Part shown: piece after piece, positions 9,376-18,662 of the stretch
Numbering within the stretch: the first letter of the stretch is position 1
Layout: every line of letters begins with the position of its first letter
From: Rhizobiaceae bacterium
Lineage (GTDB): Bacteria; Pseudomonadota; Alphaproteobacteria; Rhizobiales; Rhizobiaceae
NCBI GenBank assembly: GCA_023953905.1
Contig: JAMLJA010000005.1
Location: 248,001 to 312,000, forward strand
Reading direction: 5' to 3'
Length of the DNA stretch: 64,000 bases
Position numbers and translations under genes: made by a program
The notes under the pieces: generated by a model
The model's database searches: none
What the model saw: the letters and a program-made list of their open reading frames with translations, nothing else
Told to the model about the DNA's origin: nothing

Positions 9376-10479
9376 CTAACTGCGTTTGAAGGCAAACAGT
9401 CCCTCCAGGGTCGCAAGCAGAGACTTGCCGCTGGTCTGCATGCCGAGAAGCACAGCGAGAATGATGAAACCGCCAACAAAGGCGCCTTGCCAGTTCGAGT
9501 CGATGCCCGCCATCAGAAGCGCGTTGCGGATCACCTCAAGGAAAGCCGATCCGATCACGGCGCCGAATGCCGTCCCATAGCCTCCCATCAGATTGGCGCC
9601 GCCAATCACCGTCCCTGCAATGACCCGAAGCTCATAACCCGTACCCATCGCGTTGATCGCAGACCCGCTGTAGCCAAGCAGCAGAAGCGACGCGACCGCA
9701 GCACAAAATGCAGAGAACACATAGGCCTGGAACTTTATCCAATCGACCGGCACACCAGTCATGCGCGCCGCGTGTTCGTTGCCACCGATGGCGAACAGAT
9801 GCCGAGCCCATGCAGTGAATATGAAGACAAAGCCTAGGGCCAATGCCATGACGACCATCACCCAGAAATGCGATGATAGCGACGGAATCCACGTCGGCAG
9901 CCAACTGTCGGCTGAATGAACCGGCCACTTTGCCTGTCCGATCGCCTTCACAATAGGGGCATCCGGACCGAACTTGTAAAGCATCTGGTTGCCGGACAAC
10001 ACGACCGCCAACGAGCGCGCGATCGACAGCATTCCAAGCGTCACGACGAAAGAAGGCATTCCCACATACGCAACGAAGAAGCCATTGAAGGCTCCGCAGG
10101 CAATGCCTGCCAGAAGCCCGGCCGCAAAGGCGACGTACCAGGGTTGCTCCCACGTGAGCAGAAGCCCGGCAACAATCGCTACAAGGCCCATGACCGAGCC
10201 CACGGAAAGATCGATACCTCCCGTGATCAGGACCACCGTCATGCCGAGCCCCATAATGGCGATCGGCGCAAAATTGCGCGTGATGTTTGTGATGTTGTCG
10301 GTTGTTCCGAAGCTTGGTTCAAGAAATGTCATGAAGACGACCAGCAGAAGCAGTGCGATTGCCACCCAAAATGCCTGGCTGGTGATCATCTTCTGGAACA
10401 ATGTCTGTTCGCGTATCCCGACCACGTCGGAGATAGAGGCGTGGCCTTCGTCCAAGGCTTCGGATTGGCTAGGCTGCAC
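9376..10479 (-). CDS. Sugar ABC transporter permease (RbsC/FrcC type)
   Basis: 367 residues, about ten hydrophobic segments, belonging to the BPD_transp_2 family. The signature GTVIGGANLMGGYGTAFGAVIG (here from about residue 287) and GGIDLSVGSVMGLVAI in the first half are characteristic of ribose/fructose/xylose-type permeases. A hydrophilic N-terminal tail of about 35 residues precedes the first helix. The start overlaps the end of the ATPase gene by 11 bases, so they are co-translated. It likely forms a homodimer in the inner membrane. Confidence 0.9.
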   Translation of the reverse strand: MQPSQSEALDEGHASISDVVGIREQTLFQKMITSQAFWVAIALLLLVVFMTFLEPSFGTTDNITNITRNFAPIAIMGLGMTVVLITGGIDLSVGSVMGLVAIVAGLLLTWEQPWYVAFAAGLLAGIACGAFNGFFVAYVGMPSFVVTLGMLSIARSLAVVLSGNQMLYKFGPDAPIVKAIGQAKWPVHSADSWLPTWIPSLSSHFWVMVVMALALGFVFIFTAWARHLFAIGGNEHAARMTGVPVDWIKFQAYVFSAFCAAVASLLLLGYSGSAINAMGTGYELRVIAGTVIGGANLMGGYGTAFGAVIGSAFLEVIRNALLMAGIDSNWQGAFVGGFIILAVLLGMQTSGKSLLATLEGLFAFKRS

Positions 10480-11209
10480 GGATCGCTCCCGTGATCAGGC
10501 CGGTGATTTCTTCCGGCGAGGTATGTTCTTTCTTCTTGTCGGCTACCTTGGAACCGCGTCGAAGGACGACAATTCGATCACAGACCGCGAAGACATCAGG
10601 CATGCGGTGGCTGATCAGAACAACGGAAACGCCTTGCGCCTTCAGCCGTTTGATCAGGTCCAGCACTTCCGCGACCTGCCGAACCGAGATGGCCGCTGTC
10701 GGCTCATCCATCAGAACCAGCTTGGCGTTCGATAACCGCGTGCGCGCGATCGCAACGGCCTGACGCTGGCCACCCGACATCTTCTTGACCAGATCCCGCG
10801 GTCGGGTCTCCGACTTGAGCTCGTCAAACAACTCGCCGGATCGGTCGATCATTGCCTGCTTGTTGAGAATGCGGAAGGGCCAGATGCCCTTCTTTACCTC
10901 TCGCCCGAGAAAGACATTCTGCGCGGCAGTTAGATTGTCCGCCAGGGCGAGGTCCTGATAGACGACCTCAATGCCGACGCCGCGCGCCTCGATCGGCTTG
11001 TGGAAGTGACAGACCTTGCCATTGACCAGGATCTGTCCCTCGCTCGGCGGGAAATTCCCGGCGATCAGCTTGACCATGGTGGACTTGCCGGCGCCGTTGT
11101 CGCCCATCAGTCCGATCACTTCTCCGGGTCCCACCGTGAAGCTCACATCGGACAGAGCGCGTATCGCACCAAAGCTCTTGCCCACGCTGCGGATCTCTAG
11201 CAGCGACAT
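10469..11209 (-). CDS. Sugar ABC transporter ATP-binding protein, single domain (FrcA type)
   Basis: 246 residues with a single ABC domain: Walker A GDNGAGKSTMVK near residue 36, signature MSGGQRQAVAIAR near 144, Walker B KLVLMDEPTAAI near 162, and the switch histidine in LISHRMPD. Most sugar importers of this class use a fused two-domain ATPase of about 500 residues. A single-domain form is as in the fructose system FrcBCA of Sinorhizobium, so two copies would assemble per transporter. First gene of the operon, followed by permease and two binding proteins. Confidence 0.9.
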   Translation of the reverse strand: MSLLEIRSVGKSFGAIRALSDVSFTVGPGEVIGLMGDNGAGKSTMVKLIAGNFPPSEGQILVNGKVCHFHKPIEARGVGIEVVYQDLALADNLTAAQNVFLGREVKKGIWPFRILNKQAMIDRSGELFDELKSETRPRDLVKKMSGGQRQAVAIARTRLSNAKLVLMDEPTAAISVRQVAEVLDLIKRLKAQGVSVVLISHRMPDVFAVCDRIVVLRRGSKVADKKKEHTSPEEITGLITGAIRAA

Positions 11210-11349
11210 TCAGCACTCTCCTCCCGTCTGCCAGTCGTTACCACTGGTCGGACCAGTCAGTCTAAGCAGAGAAATCGCGTGCCGTCACCTACCGGAGTGG
11301 CATTTTCTGCATCGATTTAAATGTTTGTGTTCATCACGCGCCAAACGAA

Positions 11350-11377
11350 GAAGGGCGCCCGTTGCCGGGCGCCCTTC
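11350..11377 (-). terminator. Strong hairpin, probable terminator of the BMP transporter operon
   Basis: A 12-bp perfect stem (GAAGGGCGCCCG with CGGGCGCCCTTC) closes a 4-base loop 24 bases after the stop of the binding-protein gene. On the minus strand it runs into TTCGTTT, a weak T tract. It also lies upstream of the sugar operon, separating the two transporters. Confidence 0.6.
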
Positions 11378-11400
11378 AATGCCTGCAAATGTAAGAGATA

Positions 11401-12477
11401 TTACTGCGGAAGTTTGTCGTCGACGCCCTTCACATAGAAATTGAGCCCGAGCAGGACGCCGTTGTCGGCGACTTCGCCATCCTTGAGCCACTCGGTGCCG
11501 TCCTGCTTTGTGATCGGCCCCGTGTAGGGATTGAACTCACCCGACGTTATCTTGGCCTGCGCAGCTTCGGCGGCCGCTTTCACGTCATCGGGCATGTTGG
11601 TGTAAGGCGCCATCACGACGTGGCCTTCCTTCATGCCGCCCCACACATCAACCTGCTCCCAGGTGCCATCCATGACAGCCTTGATCCGCTCGACATAGTA
11701 AGGGCCCCAGTTGTCCACGATGGAGGTAAGCTGGGTATCCTTGCCGAAATTGATCATGTCCGAGGCCTGACCGAATGCCTTTATGCCGCGCTCGGCAGCA
11801 ACCTGCATCGGTGCGGTCGAATCCGTATGCTGGGTGATGATGTCTGCGCCCTGATCGATCAGAGCCTTGGCAGCGTCCGCTTCCTTGCCCGGGTCGAACC
11901 AGGTGTTGGCCCAAACGACCTTGACCTTGAAGTCAGGATTGACCGACTGCGCCCCAAGCATGAAGGCATTGATGCCGAGCACGACTTCCGGAATCGGGAA
12001 CGAAGCGATGTAGCCTGCAACGCCCGCCTTGGACATCTTTGCGGCAATCACGCCCTGCACATAACGGCCCTCATGAAACTTCGAATTGTAGGTCGAGACG
12101 TTGGGATGCTCGCGCTTGTAGCCGGTCGCATGCTCGAACTTCACATCCGGGAACTTCGCGGCCACCTTGTTGGTCGCATCCATGTAGCCAAAGGATGTCG
12201 TGAAGATGATATTGCAGCCAGAGCGGGCGAAACGCTCGATTGCGCGCTCCGCATCCGCGCCCTCCGGAACGCTTTCCAGATAGGCGAGTTCGACGTCTTC
12301 TTCGCCGCCAAGTTCCTTCTGGGCTTCAAGCGCCCCTTGATGATGCTGGTAGGACCAACCGAAATCACCAATAGGGCCGACATAGATGTAGCAGGCTTTC
12401 ACCTTCGCTTCGGCGGATATCGCTCCGAAAGCCGTGACGGCGGCTGCAGCTGCCAGTGTGAGAAGAGTTTTTTTCAT
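11401..12477 (-). CDS. BMP family ABC transporter substrate-binding protein (nucleoside type)
   Basis: 358 residues from the ATG at 12477, with AAGGAC 8 bases upstream and a signal peptide (MKKTLLTLAAAAAVTAFGAI, cleaved after AEA). The fold is that of the BMP/PnrA/Med family, with YVGPIGDFGWSYQHHQG and GYIASFPIPEVVLGINAF as family landmarks. These proteins bind purine nucleosides, as in PnrA and BmpA/NupN. Here it lacks the lipobox cysteine of Gram-positive members and is a soluble periplasmic protein. It lies 51 bases after the second permease, as last gene of a four-gene transporter. Confidence 0.9.
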   Translation of the reverse strand: MKKTLLTLAAAAAVTAFGAISAEAKVKACYIYVGPIGDFGWSYQHHQGALEAQKELGGEEDVELAYLESVPEGADAERAIERFARSGCNIIFTTSFGYMDATNKVAAKFPDVKFEHATGYKREHPNVSTYNSKFHEGRYVQGVIAAKMSKAGVAGYIASFPIPEVVLGINAFMLGAQSVNPDFKVKVVWANTWFDPGKEADAAKALIDQGADIITQHTDSTAPMQVAAERGIKAFGQASDMINFGKDTQLTSIVDNWGPYYVERIKAVMDGTWEQVDVWGGMKEGHVVMAPYTNMPDDVKAAAEAAQAKITSGEFNPYTGPITKQDGTEWLKDGEVADNGVLLGLNFYVKGVDDKLPQ

Positions 12478-12528
12478 TCCATGAAGTCCTTTAGATGTTT
12501 GAGGCAAAAGGTATTTCCCAGCTCGGCA

Positions 12529-13449
12529 TCAGCGATCAGGAACGAACGGCCGCCCCAACGACGCCGGTGTGTTGATCATGGTCAGACGCCTGTTGCGTGA
12601 GATTAGAACGAGAACGACGATTGTTGCCAGATATGGCAGCGACGAAAGCAGTTGAGAGGGTATGCCTATCCCCAGCGCTTGCGCGTGAAGCTGGCCGATC
12701 GTGACCGCACCGAACAAATACGCGCCGGCCAGCACTCGCCATGGACGCCAAGAGGCGAAGACGACCAGCGCCAGCGCAATCCAGCCGCGGCCGGCTGTCA
12801 TGTTCTCCACCCATTGTGGGGTGTAGACAATTGACAGGTAGCCTCCCGCCAGCCCCGCACAGGCGCCTCCGAACATCACCGCAAGGTAGCGGATCGCAAT
12901 CACGTTTATGCCCAGCGCATGCGCCGAACCATGGTTGTCGCCGACCGAACGCAGCGTGAGGCCGGCGCGGGTTTTGAACAGAAACCACGTGACGCCCGCC
13001 GTCAGCGCGATCGATAAATAGAAGATCGGGTCCTGCCCGAACACGAGCCGCCCGACGACTGGCAGGTCCGACAGCACGGGAATGTAGAGGTTGGCAAGCC
13101 TCACTCCCGGCATGCCGACAAAACTCTCGCCAATCATGCCGGACAATCCGAGTCCAAGCAGGGTGAGCGCAAGACCGGTCGCCACCTGATTGGTCACCAG
13201 CGAAAGCGTCAGGACGGCAAACAGCAGCGAGAAGAGAGCACCGATAATGATCGCCGCCAGAAAGCCGAGCCAAGGTGACCCGGTGAGCAACGCCACCCCG
13301 AAGCCGGTAACGGCCCCCATGATCATCATGCCTTCGACACCGAGGTTCAAGACACCCGACCGCTCCACAACCAGTTCGCCGACCGCGGCGATTAGAAGTG
13401 GTGTTGCCGCCGTCGCAATGGTGAGAAGGATTGCTTCGATGATGCCCAT
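12529..13449 (-). CDS. ABC transporter permease, nucleoside (NupQ-like)
   Basis: 306 residues of hydrophobic protein with about nine segments, BPD_transp_2 family. I start it at the ATG at 13449, not at the longer frame, because GGAGGCC lies just upstream and the ATG is 2 bases after the stop of the preceding permease. ERSGVLNLGVEGMMIMGA near residue 30 is the hallmark of BMP-type permeases. Pairs with the neighbouring permease to form the membrane channel. Confidence 0.9.
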   Translation of the reverse strand: MGIIEAILLTIATAATPLLIAAVGELVVERSGVLNLGVEGMMIMGAVTGFGVALLTGSPWLGFLAAIIIGALFSLLFAVLTLSLVTNQVATGLALTLLGLGLSGMIGESFVGMPGVRLANLYIPVLSDLPVVGRLVFGQDPIFYLSIALTAGVTWFLFKTRAGLTLRSVGDNHGSAHALGINVIAIRYLAVMFGGACAGLAGGYLSIVYTPQWVENMTAGRGWIALALVVFASWRPWRVLAGAYLFGAVTIGQLHAQALGIGIPSQLLSSLPYLATIVVLVLISRNRRLTMINTPASLGRPFVPDR

Positions 13450-13451
13450 GG

Positions 13452-14537
13452 TCAGGCCTCCGCCGACTTTGCGGCGGATGGGACCAGCCGTATGCGGTAG
13501 TGGATCAGCGTATCGCATCCGAGAACGAAGAAGAGCAGCATGCCTTGAAAGGCGCGCACAACCTTGTCGGACAGCCCGACTGATATGGATGCGGCTTCAC
13601 CCCCAAGATAGGTCAGCGCCAGAATGAGACCTGCCGCAATAATTCCGAGCGGATTGAGCCGTCCGAGAAAGGCCACGATGATGGCAGTGAAACCGTAACC
13701 GATGGACAGCTTTTCGTTCAGGCTGCCGACGGCGCCCGACACTTCAGAAATACCCGCCAGGCCCGCCAGGGCACCGGACAGAAGGAAGGCGAAGAACACC
13801 ATGCGAGAGGACGAGAATCCCGAAAAGCGCCCAGCGCGTGGGCTTTGCCCTTGCACCCTGACTTCAAACCCCTTGAGCGTCTTCGACAACATGAACCACA
13901 CGACAACGCCCGCTGCGAGCGCAAAAACGAAGCCCCAATTGGCGCGACCGGCGGCAGGCCATATCTCGGGCAAGATCGCATATTCGTGGAACGGCGCCGT
14001 GCCCGGAAAACTCATTCCCTGCGGATTCCGCCAGACGCCTCTGACGAGCCAGTCGTTGAAAAGCTGGGCAACATAGACAAGCATCAGGCTCGTCAGGATT
14101 TCGTTGGTATTGAAGCGAACTTTCAGGAAGGCCGGGATGGCGGCATAGGCAGCACCACCCGCCATGCCCATCAGCAACATGAGCGGCAGGACAATCCAGG
14201 ATTGGAATTGCGGGAACATCACCGGCAAGATGGAGCCCACGACCGCGCCCGCTATGAACTGCCCTTCGGCGCCGATGTTCCAGTTGTTGGAGAGGTAGCA
14301 GACGGAAAGACCCACTGCGATCAGGATGAGTGGCGCAGCCTTGATTGCCAGCTCATGCAGCGACCACATTTCACGCAGCGGATCGATGAAATAGTAATAC
14401 AGCGCCTCTAGCGGATTTTTGCCGAGAAGCGAGAACATGATCGCACCGGCCACCAGCGTCAGCGCCAAGGCAATAAAGGGTGAAAGTGCGCTGAAAAGGA
14501 CCGAGTGCTGCGGACGTCTGACCAATTCGATCCGCAT
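13452..14537 (-). CDS. ABC transporter permease, nucleoside (NupP-like)
   Basis: 361 residues, about ten hydrophobic segments. Landmarks include SNNWNIGAEGQFIAGAV, the counterpart of the LNLGVEG motif in the partner permease, and RFNTNEILTSLMLVYVA. The ATG overlaps the stop of the ATPase gene (ATGA), so the pair is translationally coupled. It forms the heteromeric membrane domain with the product of 12529-13449. Confidence 0.9.
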   Translation of the reverse strand: MRIELVRRPQHSVLFSALSPFIALALTLVAGAIMFSLLGKNPLEALYYYFIDPLREMWSLHELAIKAAPLILIAVGLSVCYLSNNWNIGAEGQFIAGAVVGSILPVMFPQFQSWIVLPLMLLMGMAGGAAYAAIPAFLKVRFNTNEILTSLMLVYVAQLFNDWLVRGVWRNPQGMSFPGTAPFHEYAILPEIWPAAGRANWGFVFALAAGVVVWFMLSKTLKGFEVRVQGQSPRAGRFSGFSSSRMVFFAFLLSGALAGLAGISEVSGAVGSLNEKLSIGYGFTAIIVAFLGRLNPLGIIAAGLILALTYLGGEAASISVGLSDKVVRAFQGMLLFFVLGCDTLIHYRIRLVPSAAKSAEA

Positions 14538-16147
14538 CAGGCGACTTCCTCATGATGGTCGACATGACCCGGTTCAGCGCCCCCCATGAGAAGCCCGATC
14601 TTCTCAAAGGTTGCGTCGGCGATCGCAATCGGTTCGGACAATTCGCCATTGTGCATGACCGAAATCGCATCCGAAATTTCAAACAGTTCGTCGAGATCCT
14701 GACTGATCACAAGGACGGCTGAGCCTGCTCGTGCGAGTTCGATCAACGCCTGCCGGATTCTCGCCGCGGCGCCAGCGTCCACGCCCCATGTCGGCTGGTT
14801 GACCACCATGACGCTGGGCTGCCTGTCCAATTCTCGACCTATGATGAACTTCTGCAGATTGCCACCCGAGAGCGATGCGGCTTCCGGATCAGGGGCGCTC
14901 TTGCGAACATCCATCGCTTCGATGATACGCTGGGTCGCGGATGAGATGGCAGCTCCGGCTACCATGCCCAGCGAGCCAAGAAAGGCCTTACGGTCTGTTT
15001 CGTGCCGCGAGAGCAGAAGATTTTCGGAAAGCCTCATTCGAGGTGCGGCGCCATGGCCCAGCCGCTCTTCCGGCACAAAAGCCGCGCCCAGAAGGCGCCT
15101 GCCCGAAATACCAAGCCGCCCTGCCGGTTTGCCGCACACTCTCACGGTATCAGGATCATCCTGCAGCACCTCCCCCGAGATAGCCTCGAAGAACTCTCCC
15201 TGCCCGTTGCCCGCCACACCGGCTATTCCAAGAACCTCGCCACTTTTGACACTCAGCCAGATGTTCTTGAGCGGCATTGAGAATGGCCCCGCCGGTTTGC
15301 GGCTCAATCCGCAAATGCCAAGGAGTTCAATGGATTTGCCGGTCATCGCAGGGGTGCGCTCCGCGCTCTTGACCTCAGTCCCGACCATCATCCGCGCGAG
15401 TGAAGCGGCAGTTTCCTGGCGCGGGTCGCAATGATCGACAACCTTTCCGTGCCGCATGACGGTGGCGCTGTTGCACATGCGCTTCACCTCTTCCAGCCGG
15501 TGCGAGATGTAGAGGATCGACTTACCCTCATCGCGCAATCGTTCCAACGTCTCAAACAGTCGGTCGGCCTCCTGCGGGGTCAAGACTGAAGTCGGCTCGT
15601 CGAGAATGATCAGTTCGGGCGTCTGCAACAGGCACCGGATGATCTCGATGCGCTGCCGCTCGCCAACCGAAAGGTCGCCTACCAGAGAACCCGGATCCAA
15701 TGGCAATCCGTAGCTCTTGGATAGGTCACGCGCCTTTGCCGCGATTGTCGATATCGGCGTATCCTGGTCCAGTGAAAGCGCTATATTCTCGGCAGCCGTG
15801 AGCGCGTCAAACAGCGAAAAATGCTGAAAAACCATGCCGATGCCAAGCTTTCTTGCGGCACTCGGACTGGGTATGCGCACAGGGCTGCCATCCCACAGAA
15901 TCTCACCCTCGTTCGGCTCCAAAGAGCCAAAGAGCATTTTGACGAGTGTGGACTTGCCAGCGCCATTCTCTCCGAGAAGCGCGTGGATCTCACCTTTGCG
16001 GATCTTGAGATCCACGTGATCGCAGGCCGTGAGCGATCCGAAGACCTTGGTCAGGCCTCGCGTCTCAAGCAAATACGGGCCTGCTCCGACGGAGCCTGGC
16101 TGCACGTATGTCCCCATTATCTTTTTCTTTGTTCCCTTGAGCACCAT
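14537..16147 (-). CDS. ABC transporter ATP-binding protein with two ABC domains (NupO-like)
   Basis: 536 residues with two tandem ABC domains. The first has Walker A GENGAGKSTLVK, signature LSVGERQRIEI and Walker B LIILDEPTSVL. The second is degenerate: no canonical Walker A, signature LSGGNLQKFIIGREL. This is the normal RbsA/NupO pattern, where one of the two sites is impaired. It energises the nucleoside importer. The start is uncertain: an ATG 30 bases downstream (16117) gives MGTYVQPG and neither has a well-placed ribosome binding site. First gene of the operon. Confidence 0.88.
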   Translation of the reverse strand: MVLKGTKKKIMGTYVQPGSVGAGPYLLETRGLTKVFGSLTACDHVDLKIRKGEIHALLGENGAGKSTLVKMLFGSLEPNEGEILWDGSPVRIPSPSAARKLGIGMVFQHFSLFDALTAAENIALSLDQDTPISTIAAKARDLSKSYGLPLDPGSLVGDLSVGERQRIEIIRCLLQTPELIILDEPTSVLTPQEADRLFETLERLRDEGKSILYISHRLEEVKRMCNSATVMRHGKVVDHCDPRQETAASLARMMVGTEVKSAERTPAMTGKSIELLGICGLSRKPAGPFSMPLKNIWLSVKSGEVLGIAGVAGNGQGEFFEAISGEVLQDDPDTVRVCGKPAGRLGISGRRLLGAAFVPEERLGHGAAPRMRLSENLLLSRHETDRKAFLGSLGMVAGAAISSATQRIIEAMDVRKSAPDPEAASLSGGNLQKFIIGRELDRQPSVMVVNQPTWGVDAGAAARIRQALIELARAGSAVLVISQDLDELFEISDAISVMHNGELSEPIAIADATFEKIGLLMGGAEPGHVDHHEEVA

Positions 16148-16250
16148 CGTAGGTTGCCGGGATTATGAGTCAACGCGTTCGGCAATTTGAAACAGCTTCA
16201 AATTATCAAGAGTATTCGAGCGTTACTCAATGGACGGCGATCCGGTCTCG

Positions 16251-17228
16251 TCAGGGAATCAGAATTGTCGTTCCCGAAGTCCTGCGTCCCTCGAGATCGG
16301 CATGCGCCCGGGCCGCCTCTGACAGCGGATAGCGCTGGTTGATTCTCACCTGAACGACCCCTGTTGCCAGAACATCGAACAACGCTTCTGCCGCAGCCTC
16401 GAGGTCGCGTCGGGCGGCGATGTAGGTGAAGAGTGTCGGCCGCGTCGCGTAGAGCGATCCCTTCTGTGATAGGATCGCCATATTGAAGGGAGGAATCGGA
16501 CCAGATGACTGCCCGAAGCTGACGAACATGCCTCTCGGTTTCAGGCAATCGAGCGAACCTGGGAATGTGTCCCTGCCAACGGAATCGTAGACAACATCGC
16601 ATTTTGCGCCGCCGGTGAGACGCTGGACCTCGGCCACAAAGTCCTCGTTGCGATAGTTTATGACATGATCAAATCCGTGCTTTGCTGCCAGTTCGACTTT
16701 CTCTTGGGAACCGGCTGTCCCCAACGTCCGCGCACCGAGGTGTTTTGCCCACTGCCCCAGAAGCAGTCCGACACCGCCTGCCGCGGCATGATAGAGTAAA
16801 GTCTCTCCGGGCTTGATGGGAAACGTACGCCTGAGGAGGTATTCGGCGGTCAACCCCTTGAGCATCACCGCGGCTGCCTGTTCGTCGGTGACACCCACAG
16901 GAATCCTGACCAGCTTGTCGGCTGCAATCAGCCGCTCTGTCGCGTAAGCTCCCAATGGCGTCGTATAGGCTACGCGATCCCCTTCCTTGAAGTCTCGAAC
17001 CCCATCGCCTGTTTCGACCACTATGCCCGCAGCTTCGCCTCCCGGCGTAAGCGGCATCTCGGGAGCGGGATAAAGCCCGCTACGATAATAGGTATCGAGA
17101 AAATTGAGGCCGATGGCCGTGTGTTTGATCTTGACCTCGCCCGGTCCCGGATGGCCGAGCGTGATCGCATCATAGCTCAGCGCTTCCGGGCCGCCATGGG
17201 CGTGAATGCGCACTGCATTGGCCATCAT
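16251..17228 (-). CDS. NADPH:quinone oxidoreductase, zeta-crystallin type
   Basis: 325 residues of the medium-chain dehydrogenase/reductase superfamily without zinc ligands. The GroES-like N-terminal domain carries HTAIGLNFLDTYYRSG and the cofactor domain carries AAAGGVGLLLGQWAK near residue 148. This matches E. coli QorA, which reduces quinones with NADPH. The stop of pcs overlaps the start (ATGA; a second ATG follows directly at 17225), so it is the last gene of the DUF2182-DUF1326-pcs operon. The link to phosphatidylcholine synthesis is not obvious from function. Confidence 0.88.
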   Translation of the reverse strand: MMANAVRIHAHGGPEALSYDAITLGHPGPGEVKIKHTAIGLNFLDTYYRSGLYPAPEMPLTPGGEAAGIVVETGDGVRDFKEGDRVAYTTPLGAYATERLIAADKLVRIPVGVTDEQAAAVMLKGLTAEYLLRRTFPIKPGETLLYHAAAGGVGLLLGQWAKHLGARTLGTAGSQEKVELAAKHGFDHVINYRNEDFVAEVQRLTGGAKCDVVYDSVGRDTFPGSLDCLKPRGMFVSFGQSSGPIPPFNMAILSQKGSLYATRPTLFTYIAARRDLEAAAEALFDVLATGVVQVRINQRYPLSEAARAHADLEGRRTSGTTILIP

Positions 17229-18034
17229 TGTTCCTTTTTGGCACCAAGCTTAGGGAAAATCTGCATTATTCCACCGATGCAGAAGAGATAGATGCCGGTG
17301 ATTGCAATGCCGCTCTTCGTAACGATGTCGACATGCTCGCCAAGCACACCGATGCGGTTGTAGAAGGCCGCCAACGCCGCCTGAGCCAACGCCAGAATTC
17401 CGAAACCGCACCACAGAAGCGTCACACCAAGGTTGAGCCGTCTCAATCGGGCTACGCGTACTGGATGGATGAAGTTGACAGGCACAAAGGTGAGTATGCC
17501 GGCAAGAACCACCACGGCAAACGCCGCCCATTCACCCGGTTCTATGACGAACAGCGTGAAAACAACCATGTTCCAGACCACCGGAAACCCCTTGAAGAAG
17601 TTCTCCTTCGTCTTCATGCCCGTATCGGCGTAGTAGATTGCGCTGGATACGACGATAATTGCGGCCGAGAGGAATGAGAGCCCCTCGCCCATGAAGCCGC
17701 GCTGGTACAGCGCAAACGCTGGAATGATGACGTAGGTCGTGTAGTCGATCACATTGTCGAGCATCTCGCCAGACCAGGTCGGCAACACCTCCTTGACGTC
17801 AAGTTTGCGCGCGATCGGGCCATCGATGCCATCGACCAGCAATGCGAGCCCGAGCCACCAGAACATTGCCGTCCAGCGCTGCTCGCTTGCCGCCACCAGC
17901 GACAGAAATGCCAGAAACGACCCAGACGCCGTCAAAACGTGCACGAGGAAAGCGCGTGCCTGCGGCCATGTTACTTTCTTTTTTGGACGTGGAATTCGGT
18001 CGGCAATCTTCTTGCCGGCAGCGCGCGCGCTCAC
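17225..18034 (-). CDS. pcs: Phosphatidylcholine synthase
   Basis: 269 residues, about eight membrane segments. The enzyme condenses choline with CDP-diacylglycerol to make phosphatidylcholine in the inner membrane, a pathway typical of plant- and animal-associated Rhizobiales. The modified CDP-alcohol phosphotransferase motif is visible as DGIDGPIARKL followed by GEMLDNVIDY near residues 69-98. The N-terminus (SFLAFLSLVAASE then MFWWLGLALLVDGIDGP) closely matches the rhizobial enzyme. Start is GTG at 18034, overlapping the preceding stop (GTGA). About 20 extra basic N-terminal residues compared with the usual 240-250 residue length. Confidence 0.93.
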   Translation of the reverse strand: MSARAAGKKIADRIPRPKKKVTWPQARAFLVHVLTASGSFLAFLSLVAASEQRWTAMFWWLGLALLVDGIDGPIARKLDVKEVLPTWSGEMLDNVIDYTTYVIIPAFALYQRGFMGEGLSFLSAAIIVVSSAIYYADTGMKTKENFFKGFPVVWNMVVFTLFVIEPGEWAAFAVVVLAGILTFVPVNFIHPVRVARLRRLNLGVTLLWCGFGILALAQAALAAFYNRIGVLGEHVDIVTKSGIAITGIYLFCIGGIMQIFPKLGAKKEQ

Positions 18035-18645
18035 GGTCCGCGCCAGTCAAGTTTGCAGATCTCCGCAGAGCGACCTGCGAAATTCCAGTTGCGCCCGAAT
18101 GCCCTCATCTTGCTCTTGTCCGATCTCGCGACGGTGATCTCCGGAGCAATCCAGTATTCGGAATTGGTGATCCTGGTGTCATGCTCGCGGTCCTTGCCTG
18201 CGATCGGCGTTACCGCGCCATCGATGATCTTGGGTATCTGGAACACGCGTGTGCGGTTCTTCACCTCATAGCTGATCGGGGCATGCTGAACGCCGAGGAA
18301 ATTGCCAACGAGAATCGAGAGCAGCGATGTTGTGCCGCCCGCCTTGCCTGTAAATATCTTGGTGATCGCCTTCGTCGCGTAGATAGATGCCCGCTCATCC
18401 ACGAAAAGGCCTGCCGTCCAGTTTCCTCGGCTCATATAGCCTGGAATTTCCATGATAAGGCCAAGGTTCAAACCCGACAAATCGACCTCTCCGAAATGTC
18501 CGGAATCGACCCTGAAGCCCGCCCAGGTCTGACAATATCCCTCGGTAGGCGGATGATTACCCAACGACAGAACGCAGGGGCAAAAAACCGTGCAATTGCA
18601 CGAAAGAACAAGCTCCCCCTTCAGTGCCCAGCTCGGATCGGCCAT
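18031..18645 (-). CDS. DUF1326 domain protein with a CNC-CPC cysteine cluster
   Basis: 204 residues from the ATG at 18645, which has AAGGGAAGAGA directly upstream; the open frame extends much further but that part overlaps the preceding gene. The N-terminus carries LSCNCTVFCPCVLSL, four closely spaced cysteines that look like a metal-binding site, the hallmark of DUF1326. No signal peptide or membrane helix. Function of the family is not established. It follows the DUF2182 membrane protein by 17 bases and overlaps pcs, so it belongs to a four-gene operon. Confidence 0.85.
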   Translation of the reverse strand: MADPSWALKGELVLSCNCTVFCPCVLSLGNHPPTEGYCQTWAGFRVDSGHFGEVDLSGLNLGLIMEIPGYMSRGNWTAGLFVDERASIYATKAITKIFTGKAGGTTSLLSILVGNFLGVQHAPISYEVKNRTRVFQIPKIIDGAVTPIAGKDREHDTRITNSEYWIAPEITVARSDKSKMRAFGRNWNFAGRSAEICKLDWRGP

Positions 18646-18662
18646 TCTCTTCCCTTGTCCCG